Counted from the first letter of the stretch, positions 21,401 to 33,480 are shown. The stretch is 64,000 bases of DNA from Adiantum capillus-veneris (GCA_014529385.2 CM043969.1:14879446-14943445); one strand, 5' to 3'. Numbers and translations: made by a program. The notes: generated by a model not told the origin, from the sequence alone.

Positions 21401-21619
21401 AGGATACAGCAGTTCCGCAACAGGCAAGGGTCATCCCTAGCATCCCATGGACATGGTATGAGGAGATGTTTCATTTTCTCGATAGTGGCAAAATGCCTTC
21501 TTTCTTGTCCAGCCAGCAGAGGAAACACATGGCTATCAGAAGCAAGAATTTTGAGATTATTATAGGGAATCTCTATTATCGTACAGTGGCGGATGTAGTA
21601 CTCAGATGTGTGCTACCAT

Positions 21620-22720
21620 AGGAGCAGGAAGCAGTTCTGGAGGAAGTCCATACCGGTATTGCGGGAGGTCACTTTGCAGCATTAATCACAGCTTGAAAGG
21701 TTCTCCAATCAGGATTATGGTGGCCCACATTGTTTTAGGATGCGAGAAATTATGTGCAACAGTGTGATGTGTGTCAGCGGTTGGGGCAACCTAGCAAATG
21801 GTCCAGAATGCCTTTTCAACCGGTTTTGCCCTTGGAGCCTTTTCAAAAGTGGGGTTTGGATTTTGTTGGCCCTTTAAATCTAGTTGCAGCTCACACAGGT
21901 AATAAGTATATTTTGACAGCCACGGATTACGCTACCAAATGGGTGGAGGCATGGCCTTTGAGAGATAATACTGCAGTTTCTGTGGCTGGATGCTTATATA
22001 AGGATATCTTTTCCACATATGGTTGCCCTGTTGAGCTGGTTAGTGACAGGGGAAGTCATTTTTTGAATAAGGTGATGGAGAGAATGCTACGGTTTTATTT
22101 TGTATTGCACAGGAAATCTTCTCCATATTATCCTCAGGCGAATGGGCAAGCAGAATCAACTAATAAGCAAATGATTCGGATATTAACAAAGTTAGTGAAT
22201 ATGCATCGAACAGATTGGGATGTGAAACTTCCTTCCGCCTTATGGGCCTATCGGACAGCTCATAAAGTGGCAACAGGATTGACCCCTTTTAAGTTGGCAT
22301 TTGGCATGGAGGCAATCACCCGGTGGAGCATGTGATTCCGAGTCTGCGGATGCTGATTGCGGATCGGCTTTTTTCGGAAGATTCTGTGATTTATCGTTTG
22401 GATGTTTTGCAGGAACTAGACGAAGAGCGGTTGCATAGCTTTGCAGTGTTGCAGGATCTGCAGTCTAGGCGGAAAAAATGGCTGGATCGCCGAAAGCACG
22501 GTAATTTGTTCGGGGATAGCTGGTCCTTGTCTTTAATTCCTACCTCGGGAAGATGCCTGGGAAGCTTAAATTATGGTGGTTAGGACCATTCTGGATTTTT
22601 CAAGCATGCAGGCCCATCTCTTTTTATTTGGCGGATTTGCGGGGGGAGGTTATTTCTGTGCCGGTCAATAGTTTCAGACTGCGCCATTATGTTTCACCTA
22701 CCCCATTTCAGTGCCCCTTT
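21620..22720 (+). pseudogene. Integrase of element G
   Basis: An HHCC zinc-binding segment (ends CDVCQRLGQPS) precedes the core, with GLDFVGPLN, SDRGSHFLN and NGQAESTNKQM giving the D,D,E triad. The C-terminal part (LKLWWLGPFWIFQA, SFRLRHYVSP) matches the Gypsy C-terminal domain. No chromodomain is evident. Confidence 0.85.
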
Positions 22721-22739
22721 GCTGTGGTACAAGAGCCAG

Positions 22740-24535
22740 AAGCCGCCCTAATAATGATTGGGGATTCTTTTGCATGCAATCTTGGAAAGCGGGAAAGGAG
22801 CTATGATGGTTGCGACACTGTGGCTCGCCCTATTTTGGGAACTGATTGTGAGAGGGTTACTACATGCAGCGATTATTGTTGTGCTTCTCCTGTTTTGTGT
22901 ATCGCACATCCTTAGCTCTATATTCTCTGCTCCTGCATCTCATCGTCGCCATGACGGCTTCTCTCCTACAATGCATCCCCTTCACTCCAGTACAGCAGTT
23001 AGCGCTTCGCCGTGTGGATGCCTGGTTGCAAGATTTGCGGCTACGTGTGTTCGCCAACTTGGATTGGCAAGGGATACCTATTCACCCACAGGCAGTAGGT
23101 TTGATTGAGCAACTGGCTGCTACTGGAGATATGGAGCTGAATAACCAACAGATTCAGCTGACAGCAGAAATAATTTCTAGTTGTTGCTGTTTGTCCAACG
23201 ATGGAGTGGTGCGCGCGTCTCATGTGATTCCTGTTGCAGATGTCGAGCAGGAGTTTGGATTGAAAGTGAAAGGTGAATATAAGCTTTCAGGTTTGTCAGA
23301 TGTAGCAACCAAGGATTCGTATAGATGATTTCTCAAGGCAATTTGGCTACAAGCCAAAACCTATACCATCTCGACCAGAGCGAGGAATGTTTTGGATTCG
23401 ACCAACTTTGGGCCAGTGGCTTGGGCAGCAGTTGTCAGAGAAAGACTGCTGGCAGAATGCCAAAGAGTGATGGCATAGTTGGGGAAAAATACCCCAACCA
23501 ACACAAAAGTCGGCCAGCTGCTCACACTGATCTTTCCCTTAAGGGAGGTTTTTCCTCTCGCCCTGCATCCTCTATGCCACTTTGAAGATGACCGATTGGT
23601 GGTCCAAGGGACTGTTTCTCCTTTGACGCAAACCCAGAGTTTGGCAGTTCCTACTGGGCGGGAAACACAGCAACATAATGTGGGCACTAAGGAATTGTTG
23701 GGTCCATCGACTGCAGTGGTACCCTCTGGAGCCCAAGAGATGGCCACTGCAGGACCAGCAACCCGCAAGCGCGGCCGGGAGGAACAACAGTTCTCTACAC
23801 CACCTCCTACGATTGCATCTCCTGTGCCGGAGGATTCTGCGGTGGCACGTTGGTGTCGCCGAATGCAAGAGAGAGTAGCAAGTGCTACTCCACTGAGGAT
23901 GCGGGCTCTCCGGCTGAGGACATTCCCTCCCAACCGGAAACTTCTGGAACCATCAATGTGGCTGCCTCGACGGGAGGTACTCTTCCCGCAGAGCTACCCT
24001 GGGAGGCTACGACAGCAAACCCTGCTGACTAAATACAGGCGTGTGACACTTTTTTGAACAGACTTGCGGAGTCTATTCGTGCGGCCTAGCCAGCGCCAAC
24101 ACAACAGAGGGTAGAGTTAATGAGCTGGAAACGCAGGTAACGGCCCTGCAGGCTCACATTGCCGAGTTGACCAACCAAAACGAAGATTTGACTACAACGG
24201 CTCGCCAGCAGAATGCAGAAATACAAACGCTTCGGGGGGCTAATGCTGTGTTTGTGGCGTCCATTCAAGAAGAACTACTTCAATTACGAACGCAACATAG
24301 CCTTGCCTCATACTTAGCCTCGCACCCTGGTGATGTAATGATCAGTATGAATGATTTGGATGCGTTGGCAGTGGAGATGCAACAGGACCTCCGTATCTTT
24401 TTGGACAATCAACTACAGAGCTGGAACACATGCTTATCTGCTGAGGTGAGAGCACAGCCATCGACACAGCAAGTTGTGGTGCAGCAACCTGAATCATCCA
24501 ACACTGACAGAGAAAATGATTCGTCGATTTCGTAA
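22740..24535 (+). pseudogene. Unknown coding-like region downstream of integrase in element G
   Basis: About 1.6-1.8 kb between integrase and the 3' LTR looks coding but matches no family I know. A segment starting MTASLLQCIPFTP at 22951 is helical and neutral. Near 22800-22940 another frame is strongly hydrophobic. Towards the end a heptad-rich coiled coil is clear (NELETQVTALQAHIAELTNQ), then a polar tail. It occupies the position of env-like genes in some plant Gypsy elements, but no envelope motif is recognised. It is broken in several places. Confidence 0.5.
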
Positions 24536-24918
24536 GGAGCGGCACAGGGTCTGTTTTTGGGTGGTGAATTTGGCTCATTTTTTCTCCCTCAGTCTACCCC
24601 CATGCCCTCCATTTTGGTCTCCTCTTAATCGATACCTTTCTCGCTATTATCCTCTACATACGCCTCTTGCTCCTTTGCCACAGGCGCCGCAATCTATTTC
24701 TTTGCCAACGTAGTTTATTCCTCGGGCTCCTTGGCTGGAACATACTGAGATAGATCCACATCTTTTGGATGAGGTCTATCGGGCACATACTGCAGATTTT
24801 AGAGGATTTGGCTACATTGAAATTTCCTCTTCACCAGAACAGGTCGAAGAGAAGCAACCAGAACCTTCCAACCGGAGGGGCTGAGTGTGGGTTCGCGCAA
24901 TCCACCGTGCGTGCCATG
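24536..24918 (+). other. 3' untranslated region of element G
   Basis: About 380 bp before the 3' LTR. A purine-rich run CCGGAGGGGCTGAG lies near 24873-24886, a candidate polypurine tract, although it is not flush with the LTR. Confidence 0.4.
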
Positions 24919-25312
24919 TGTTATGGCATGAGTCGCACATGCGGTCCTGCGGTGTTCTGGACATTGCGGATCAGGAGTCATGCAGTATGCGGCGGCCGTG
25001 GCGGAAGTTCTTCACAGGATATCATGGGACAGGAGTGTGTGCACCGTTCCCGATCTGCGCTGGAGCAGCGGTTGTATATGGAGGGGCATACCTGTCTTTT
25101 GATGTAACCAACCAACCTCTATGTATTTCATGACATCTACTGCTGTAACTCTGTGTTCGGATTACATATGAATGAAGCAGGAGGTGTTCTGTGCCTGTGT
25201 ACTGTGTATTGTCTTCTCTCCTATCTCTATGTGTCTGATGTTCACATAATGTAGTTTGCGGGTAATCATTCCCGTAATGCCTATTGCTCCTGTGCGGGCA
25301 ATAGCCATTACA
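24919..25312 (+). repeat. 3' LTR of element G
   Basis: It matches the 5' LTR with 14 substitutions. The inverted repeat is kept at 25274-25287 and 25298-25311. Confidence 0.95.
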
Positions 25313-25317
25313 AAAGA

Positions 25318-26060
25318 AGTGCAAGCTGGCACAACCAAGGGCTCAACTGTTGGGTCAAGTGGTATCACAAAATGGATTAGAAGCAAATCCAGAGAAGGTG
25401 AAGGCATTGGTTCTTATGGAGCCTCCCACCAGTGCGATGGGATTGGCATCGTTCGTGCATAAGTTAAAGTATTTTTTCCGCTTCTTTTGGATGTTGTCTC
25501 AATATGTGTACCCTCTTCAGAAAAGGGCTCAACAGGTGCATGGATTTCAATGGGATGATGAAGCTCAAGAGGCATTTGACATAGTGAAAGGTATTCTATG
25601 TCAGCTACCTACAGTGTGCCCTCCTAACTAGGAGGACGATTTCTATATTACTATGACGGTGGGTACGGTGGCTATTGGAGAAGGATTGCTACAAAAGGTG
25701 GGAAGAAGTTATAAGCCTATTTACTTCGAAAGTAGGGTCATTAGTCCAGGGGAAACTACTTATACGGAGGCGGAACAATGGGTGATGGCATTGGTCTTTG
25801 CCTGCAGAAAGTTCAAAGTGTATTTGATTGTTCGAAAATTTTATGTGTTGACTGCTAACAATCTTTTGCTTGAAGTGGTGCCACACTTGAAGCCAGCTAA
25901 ACGAATCATGAAGTGGGTGATAGAGCTTCAAGAGTTTGAGTTTGAGTTCGAGTTCAAAGTGAATCACACGAGTCTTTCTCATTTGGCGGATATCCTAGTC
26001 AACAAGGAGGTCGAATTACCAATTTATTCAAGAGTAGTGCGAGAGAAGGACAAGGAGGAA
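25318..26060 (+). pseudogene. End of reverse transcriptase and RNase H of element B
   Basis: The text resumes after G with NPEKVKALVLMEPP, typical of the thumb region. RNase H follows with PIYFESRVISPGE and KVNHTSLSHLADILVNKEV. The pieces belong to B because the phase of the G insertion is marked by its AAAGA duplication. Confidence 0.75.
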
Positions 26061-26079
26061 CCTGACTTGGAAGGTTCCG

Positions 26080-26699
26080 TCACTATGTGGTTTGATGGCA
26101 CTTACAAAAGGGTAACACAAAAAGTAGGTGGAGGTGTGGTCATTCAAGATCTACACGGCACAATTATTTTTTTTCCAAAGCTTATGACTTGGAAGAGGTG
26201 CATACCAACAATGAGGTGGGGTATCTTACTCTACATCTGGGACTAAAAGAGTGCATTGAGTTTGGCATATCAAGGTTAGTAGTAAAAGGTGATGCTCTAC
26301 CGGTTGTCAAGCAACTTTTGGGCCAATGGCAGGTAAAGAGGGATTCTCTGAAGAATTGGTTTTTCTCTATAAAGAAGCTGTTGAAGTTTTTTGAAGCGGT
26401 GCAGTTCAAACATGTCAGAAGGGAGCGAAACCAGGAAGGTGATCGGTTGGCTAGCAGTCGCGTTCAAACTCATGTGTCGAGTTTGTATGTGGCACCGACT
26501 ACTTATGCAGGTAGAGAGACTCTGAAAGATGTTGATGATTTCCTGAGTACAGGTCAATGTTCTGAAGGGCTTTCCAAGATACAAAAGAGGAGAGTTGTTC
26601 AAAGAGCTCAAAAGTTCACTCTGATAGGAGAGGATCTTATGATGCACGGTAGAGATGGGGTGCTATGTCGAGTCCTTTACAAGGAGGAGATCGGTATGG
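26080..26699 (+). pseudogene. Second, archaeal-type RNase H and start of integrase of element B
   Basis: After the first RNase H a second domain appears: MWFDGTYKRVTQKVGGGVV, HTNNEVGYLTLHLGLKECI and LVVKGDALPVVKQLLGQWQV. Asp-Gly, then Glu in an alpha helix, then Asp is the archaeal-type RNase H pattern that defines Tat-lineage Gypsy elements. The integrase N-terminal segment (FTLIGEDLMMHGRDGVLCRV) begins before element C interrupts at 26700. Confidence 0.75.
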
Positions 26700-27053
26700 T
26701 GTTAACCCTCACGGCTCACGGACACCCTATTACCTACGACGAACGTTGTAACCTACGGCGGACATTATATTATTTATTTGGTAGAGTCAGGTACCGGGCT
26801 TGTCGGTCCAATAGGAAAAGGGTAAGAGTGATCGCCGATGAGAGGCGCACTCTGACTGGAACATTCAAGGGATTAGTTGGCTAAGCATGGGCGCCCAAGT
26901 GTGAATGGGGTGAGCTCATATAAAAGTCAACTAAACCTAAAATTCACTCATTCTCTCATTTGTGCAATAGAAGAGTGCTCTTGCTCCATCTCCATCTCCA
27001 TCTCCATCTCCATCTCCATCTTCTTCTTCTTCACCTCCTTGTGTGTATGTGTA

Positions 27054-27095
<42 letters not shown>

Positions 27096-27337
27096 CGTGT
27101 GCGATCGAGCATTGCGGCGGCACTGCGGTGGTGAGGCGGTTGAGCGCGGCGTAGCGGCGTCTCCTTTTTCTTCGTGGCGAGGAATCCTCCACGAAGCAAG
27201 CGTAGAGCGATGAGTGACACACCATCGCCTTCTTTAAGCTTACTAGTTTAGGCTTGTTGTGTGCTTGGAGCCATTTGTGGCTCGCACACGGTGTATCGGA
27301 AAGTTCCTTGCATTGACACGTGCGACATACGCGCACA
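26700..27337 (+). repeat. 5' LTR of element C
   Basis: TGTTAACCCTCACGG...ACGCGCACA. It contains a TATAAAAG box (26919-26926), a CTCCAT hexamer run (about 26984-27021) and GT/GA microsatellites (27041-27095). Confidence 0.95.
26919..26926 (+). promoter_or_regulatory. TATA box of element C, 5' LTR
   Basis: TATAAAAG is kept at 39667-39674 in the 3' LTR. About 410 bp of R/U5 follow. Confidence 0.6.
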
Positions 27338-27341
27338 TTTT

Positions 27342-27359
27342 TGGCGCCGTTGCCGGGGA
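27342..27359 (+). other. Primer-binding site of element C (tRNA-Asp type)
   Basis: TGGCGCCGTTGCCGGGGA lies four bases after the LTR. This sequence is the standard site complementary to plant tRNA-Asp in Athila/Tat-type Gypsy elements. Confidence 0.9.
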
Positions 27360-28166
27360 ATGCCATACACCAAGCTTGAGTAGCACTCTGTGCTTCTCCG
27401 TGGTGCAATTTCTATTGTAGGAAAGGCAAGGAAGGAGTGTGTGTGTGTTGAGAAGAGGGATTTGGTGTTATACTGTGTTTTTTTTTTGTTAATGGAGTTT
27501 TCAAACGTTCTGTGTTTATTCTCTGTGTATTAAGGTAGTTAGTTTTCTTTGTTAATAGAGATTTCAAAGGTTCTGTGTTTATTCTCTGTGTATTAAGGTA
27601 GTTAGTTTTCTGTGTACAGTAAGTAGAAAGTAGATTAGTGAGAGTTAATAGAGTGTGTTAGTGTGTAAGAGTAGGTGTATTAATTAGAAGTAGGTAGAGA
27701 GAGTGTGTGTGTGCTCTCGCGCAAGCCGCGGCGGCCTTATCCTTATTTTTTTTTTAAAAGTAATTTTTTTTAAAAATAAAAATAATTTTTTTTAAAAAAA
27801 AAACAAATTTTAAAGATAGGCCTGGGATCGGGAATATCTCCTAGCAGACCCAAGCAGAGACCCAAGCCCAAGCTCACGCTCAGGCTTAGGCCTCAGTCGC
27901 CTTTAAAAAAAACGAATTTTAGCTTCACATGTAGCTAAAAATCGATTTTTGGAGGACCAACGGAACGTCAGATGCCCGAAAATTGTGCTGTAAAGCACAC
28001 AACGACCCTCTAAGTGATACGCTCGTTTTGAGCTATCTATCACACACTTTAATCAAAAAAATCAAACATTAAAAAACATTCAAAAAACATCAAAAACAAG
28101 AAAAAATCAAGTAGAAAACGGGGTGCAAAACACCCACAAAACAAAGCAAGTAACCTTTAAGGGTAC
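27360..28166 (+). other. Leader of element C
   Basis: About 0.8 kb without a convincing gene. It holds a tandem pair of about 65 bp (27486-27550 and 27551-27612, sharing GTTCTGTGTTTATTCTCTG) and a run of A/T tracts at 27740-27810. A long leader precedes Gag in this element class. Confidence 0.6.
27486..27612 (+). repeat. Tandem ~65-bp duplication in the C leader
   Basis: Two adjacent copies share GTTAAT-GAG-TTTCAAA and TGTATTAAGGTAGTTAG with only a few differences. Confidence 0.8.
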
Positions 28167-30330
28167 TTGCCGACACTTGTAGGGCACCCAAAGTACATGT
28201 ATCTACGCTCTGGTCGTGTGCTAGAGTCCGAACAACTAGCTAGTGCCTTGATTTACGGGGGTACTCACTATCCTTCCACGCTAGGGTCTACGCCCTCGAC
28301 GGGGACCCAAGGTAGTGCAACCCAAGACCCAAATATAGCGGCTAGCGACTCTTCCTCTGACTACGATATTATGGAAGAGCATCTTACACAAAGCCCCGGG
28401 GGAACAAATGAAACCGTGCCTAGCTGGGCCCAACAACCTGGAACTAGTGTTTTTAGCCGTTTGATGGAAACTTTTAGTAGAGCTACGCGCTCTGAACCTA
28501 CGGCTAATGAAGTAAACGAAGGGGGTGGGGAAGTAGAATCACCATTCACATCTCCTGTAGACCCCACACTCCCTCAGAGTGTCCACGTGGACATTCTACC
28601 TACCTCATTTAATGAGGGCCCTACTGAGCTACAACCTTCCAAAGTCGCCTCTAAGGTAGCGGTGACTAAAAGTCAAAACACGGGAAGCAACATTGCATCC
28701 ACCTCACGACAACCTTCTAGTACACCAAGTTTGGACGGGGTATTTCTCAATGAAAATTGGGAATATGACCTACACATGGAGACTTTGACCGACCTATACA
28801 TGGACTACACATACCATGTGGGTTGGTTAGAAGTTGTACAATCCACATCTAGTGCCACTAGTCTAGAGGAACAACAACACATGATCTGCACTGTCATCCA
28901 TAGGATTATCCAGTTCGAGAGGCAAAATCGAGGAATAAACATGCCTTCGACGGGTCCTATGAGATTTTTAGACACTGGCAAAGGGAAACAACCCACTCTA
29001 TCACAAATGGAGACTCCCCGAGTGAGTCCCATCGATCCCCCATATGTTGTTTCGCCAGGGGTCTCAATGCAATCTGAGCCCACAGGTGATAGCTTTACTT
29101 TTCCAAGTCTAGCTCATCTTTCCCTTGATGACACCACGGCTACCATGCCTACCCCAATGATGGGCATGCCAAGAAACACGCCATGGACCTTATTTGTTAG
29201 TAAAGCACCACTACATGGTAGCTCAATGCCTGCAATAGTACCTACAAGTGCGTACCAATCGTATGCACCTATGGGTCCACGTACTCATGTAGTCCCTACC
29301 CCTCCCATTGTTTCAACTACCTATGCTCCACAACCACAATACACAAGTTCTTATTTCCATGGGACTATACCGGCTAGCATTAGCATGTCACATCCGACGT
29401 CTGCTATGCCTAGGGCCACCCATATGAACTATGGACCACCACATGGCACAACATCGTACCCACCATGGAACCCAAGGGCTTCCTATGCACCAAGCCCAAT
29501 GCTAATACCTACTCCACATGTAGTCTCTGGAGCGCCTTCACCCACGGTGCCTGCTCACTTAGGTGACTTGGTAACATTTGCTCAAGCAATTGGTCAATCT
29601 ATTGCTGAGAATATGCGTAACACGCCTGATAGAGAGCCTAGAAGTAAGGCAGTTTAAATAGCCAAGCTCACACAAAAATTTAGTGGAGACGGGGACGTGA
29701 GAAAGCATATCGAAGTGTTTGAACAAATATGCAATTCTCTAGGAGAACACAATGACCTACATAAGAGCAATGCTTTAAGCCTAACCTTAAGTGGAAAGGC
29801 TGGGGATTGGTATAGAACCCTAAGGGTGGAAGAAAAAACGATTTACCCTACTCTTAGGAGACTGTTCTTAAAAGAATACATACGAGAGGGAGTGCTTTGG
29901 GGTGTAGCCTCTCAGCTCCAGAAATCCCAATGAGAGGAAGGAGAGTCGGTGAGAGACTTTATAAGTCGCTTGAAGCATTTGAACTTTCGTTGTAATCCAA
30001 ATGAGCGCTTCAACAATAACCAATTGCTTGATAGATTCATTAGGGGATTATGACATGAGGATATCTACAATGGCCTAGTCATTAGAGGTATCACCACTTG
30101 GGAAGCAGTCACCACCAATGCGATCCAATTGGAGGATAATTTAATGATTCAAGGAGAAAGAGTGTCTGTTGAGCCTAAATCTATTAGCTCGCAAGCATCA
30201 GGGCATCAGCCAATGACCCTAAAGCCTATTGCTAAGGAGCCAAAGATATCTGAGATGACTTTAGCAAATCTCACTAAGGCTATTTAAGAGAGTCTTAGAG
30301 ACAATCGTGCTCCGCAAAACAATCATATGT
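28167..30330 (+). pseudogene. gag: Gag of element C
   Basis: The N-terminus has KYMYLRSGRVLE, a motif also present in element D (VYMNLRSGRILA). A long Pro/Ser/Thr-rich, probably disordered segment follows to about residue 480 (MNYGPPHGTTSYPPWNPRAS). The capsid domain then has TQKFSGDGDVRKHIEVFEQI and LSLTLSGKAGDWYRTL, typical of plant Gypsy Gag. The N-terminal extension of nearly 500 residues is unusually long. Broken in a few places. Confidence 0.8.
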
Positions 30331-31030
30331 ATCCAAGATGGGAGCAGCAATGGTGCTCAGTATGCTATGGACCGCATAGTACCAGTGAATGCCCTACTTT
30401 TAGAGTAAAATTCAATGGGAACTGCAATGCATGTGGAAGGTATGGTCATCAAGCTAAGGATTGCATAGTATTTAAGCGCGCGATGGCCAATAGACCAACC
30501 TTAGCATGGACAGACACACCTCGAGTGCCTGCATTGATGCTGGCCCCACCTCTTGAACAAACAGCACAACACAAATGTTGTTCAAACAACACCCTTACCA
30601 CCTCCAGTGCTAGGACCGCAACCACCAAATCCGAGAATCACTTCTGTGAATCAAGTGGGTTGTGAGTCATCTATTTCTTGTTTGGAAGGCTATGAGGAAG
30701 ATATAGATCCTAATATCGCCTATGGGATGGATGTGCTTGAAGAAAGTCCACAATACTACATGGAGGACTATTGGGGACAAGTCAAACCTATATATCAAGT
30801 AGCTGCTCTTGCGGCAAGAGACCAAAATATCAAATACACCGTTAAGAGAGAACCTCTTCAATGCTATGAGTGTGGAGGTCCACATCGTGTAGCCGAGTGT
30901 CCTATTAGGCTACAAAAGAACGCCACACTAATGCAAACCAATCAAGCGAGCACGTCTACAATGCCGATACTCATGTGTAATCGATGTGGCATAGATCATT
31001 TGATTGCCCAATGTCCAAATAATCCAAATG
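30330..31030 (+). pseudogene. Nucleocapsid region of element C with four zinc knuckles
   Basis: Four Cys/His knuckles: CSVCYGPHSTSEC, CNACGRYGHQAKDC, CYECGGPHRVAEC and CNRCGIDHLIAQC. The second has the standard CX2CX4HX4C spacing; the other three are CX2CX3HX4C. The pairs are separated by about 130 residues including an acidic stretch (YEEDIDPNIAYGMDVLEESP). Confidence 0.8.
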
Positions 31031-31960
31031 CACCGAAGATCACGCCATTAAACTTGATTGAAGTTACCGAGGAGCCATCACCAAGTACACCCGTGGTATC
31101 AGTAAACGTACTCACACGAGCGATGCTCCAAAAACAAAATTATATTCTTGAGGAAAGAGACACGGCATCAATTGCCCAATCTCAGAAAAAGAAGAAAACA
31201 CGAAGAAAGAGATCGCAAAAAGCAGCGAAGTCAGACCCCAGTTCAAAGACCAACATAGGGACTGGTGACGACCCCGTATATATGAACGATGCTGAAGAAG
31301 ATTCTGATTGAGGTGAAACCATGGAGACCAAAACGACCACTAACATAGAAAATAACAAGGAAGATCTTCATGAGCCACAATGGCCAGGATCCAAAAAGAA
31401 GATAGGAACTTACCCAAACCCTACAGAGGAGATTGAGCGAGTCAAGTAATTAAGGAGTTTGGTAGAAGATACCCAAAGGGATCTAGAACCAGCACCTAGG
31501 AAGATCCAGATTACAGACACCGTGTTCCCTACACAACAACAACCTCACCAAGTCCATAGACCCTTGGACATACCTAGTGTCATCCAAGAAGAAAGCGACT
31601 TAAAGTCATGGGAAAGTGGGCGTACTCACTTCTTGATGGAAAGAATGTTTACAGAGGGACTGCCTGATCCTATCGAAGAAATGGAGATCCCATCTTCCCC
31701 ACGTCAAGGGACTCAAGGCCAAAAGGTACCGTTAAACATTGCCAAATTGATGGATTTCATGTCTTCAGAAGTTAGAACCACCATCATGTCCAAACTATAT
31801 AAAGACCCCGAGCTAGTCTCAGCCCTTCGAGCCTTCCTTAATGGAGAATTGAAGTTTGGACTACCACAATTTGCACAGATGGATGGAGCTGGGGAGATGC
31901 CAATAGAGGAGGAACACTTAGATCCACAACCCAACCTAGATGAGAACCTTGTTATAGAAA
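31030..31960 (+). pseudogene. Linker between nucleocapsid and protease of element C
   Basis: A charged region with a basic patch (KKKKTRRKRSQKAAK) followed by EDTQRDLEPAPRKIQITDTV and a helical segment (NIAKLMDFMSSEVRTTIMSK). No known domain; the helical segment resembles the pre-protease linker in related Gypsy proteins. Confidence 0.5.
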
Positions 31961-32400
31961 TACCTGTTAACAAGTTGGGACAATACTTTGAGGGTGATGA
32001 ATCTAATGCGACTATACCAATCACTACTAAGGGATTAACTGTGAAGGGAATCCTTGATGGTGGTGCTGGGGTTAGCATTGTGACTAAAAATTGATGGGAA
32101 AATATGGGAAGACCTCACCTTGCGACCACAACCATAGTAGTGAAGATGGCCAATGGGTCTATTGTTAAACCTATTGGGATGCTAGAAGATCTCAAGATCA
32201 AGGTCTTTGGACATAAAATAAGGATTACCTTTATTGTTATGGATTTCTCCAAACACACTATGGCATCGAAGATGATCTTAGGACGTCCTTTCATGAGGGA
32301 AGCAAAAATGGTGCATGACTGGTCTAAAAACCATGTCTACTTGCAGTTCCAAGATTCTGTCATTCGAGTGGATCTTGTGATGGGTCGAGCACATCCTCTA
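31960..32400 (+). pseudogene. First (canonical) protease of element C
   Basis: ILDGGAGVSIVTK is the retropepsin active-site loop and MILGRPFMREAKMVHDW the C-terminal block. It lies between Gag and reverse transcriptase, the normal Gypsy position. Confidence 0.8.
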
Positions 32401-33480
32401 GGAAACAGGTTTATAATTGATCATAGATCTGACACCACAATTCACTCGGCCCCATTGAAGTATTGTTACACGTGTAAAGCGGACACTGATGTTGGGGAAG
32501 ATTCTCCTTATATGGATGTACTACCTGGGATGACTGAGTCGGACAATGTGGATTGGGTCCACCTAGCAGCAACCATAGACACTTGGGGAAATAGGGGGAC
32601 GACCTGGGTAACACCTGAGGGGGATGAAATACCACCACTTGTACCCTTAAACATGCTAGAAGCAATGCATATAGCTTCTGATGATCTACAAGATGAAAGT
32701 TTGATTGGCATTGAAACCAGTAGCACCTCACAAGACTATAGCCCACACGATTTGGGGTCAGAATCATCAGTTGAAATTGACTTTGAGGACAAAGAATCTA
32801 AGTTAAATCTTAGTGCAAATGTGGGGACAAACCATTCAGGGCCCACCAGTGGTAACCTAGATGATAATCTATCCAAGGGAGCAGAAGACACAAGTAGTGA
32901 TTCATCTCGTGAGTCTTCACTAGAAATCGACCGTAATCGAGAATTAAACAAGAAGAGTAAGAGATATAAGAGGCGACGATATCGAGCAAATGTGCGTGCT
33001 AGAATAAATGAAAAGAAATCTACCGCAGAATGGCTTAATTATATAGGGGCATGTGATGCTCATCGAAAGTTGGTAGATAATTGGGGTGAATACCTTCAAA
33101 GAGTTATGTGGTGTAGTCCACAACCCATTGACATCGCACAACTAGAGGCTACAGAGAAGCCAAAGTTGAGCCGTACTGTAAGGAGACGACAAAATCGAGA
33201 GTTAGATCAACAACAAAAGGAATCAGAAGTTAAATCACAGTCCACAGAACAACAAGACCCCACAGACTTACACCCTGTACTTGAACATTTCAAATCCTAT
33301 ACCATAGAGGAACGTAAGGTTGTGTATACAAAGGCTCAAAGAAAACCTATCGATGGGAGCAATGGAGTCTATGGTGGTCCAGCGATAGTTAAGGAAATAG
33401 AGTTAGCAGACCCAGGAGAAGAGTCTAAACCTGTTTTCATTGCCCAAGATGTGACCGAGACTGAGGAGTGTGTACTTAAA
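32400..33480 (+). pseudogene. Long linker between protease and reverse transcriptase of element C
   Basis: About 350 residues with acidic/serine-rich segments (SESSVEIDFEDKESK) and a very basic patch (KSKRYKRRRYRANVRARI). No known domain. A related stretch is present in E (45340-46400). Confidence 0.55.

Larger units (their letters stand above)
16788..25312 (+). mobile_element. Element G: Ty3/Gypsy retrotransposon nested in B
   Basis: G is 8,525 bp with two 394-bp LTRs (16788-17181, 24919-25312) and a perfect duplication AAAGA (16783-16787, 25313-25317). A hand count gives 14 substitutions and no indels, 96.4% identity. Order is gag, three zinc-knuckle motifs, protease, reverse transcriptase, RNase H, integrase, then about 1.6 kb of unknown coding-like sequence. 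Integrase last in pol marks Gypsy. The structure is complete but pol is broken in about half a dozen places. Confidence 0.95.

Noticed and set aside
22758-23108. Envelope gene in element G
   Set aside because: A hydrophobic stretch exists in one frame, but no signal peptide, cleavage site or envelope family motif could be recognised, and neighbouring frames compete.
26877-27408. Reading frames with Ser-Ile, Cys-Val, Arg-Glu or Thr-His repeats on both strands
   Set aside because: They are translations of CTCCAT, GT and GA microsatellites inside the C LTR.
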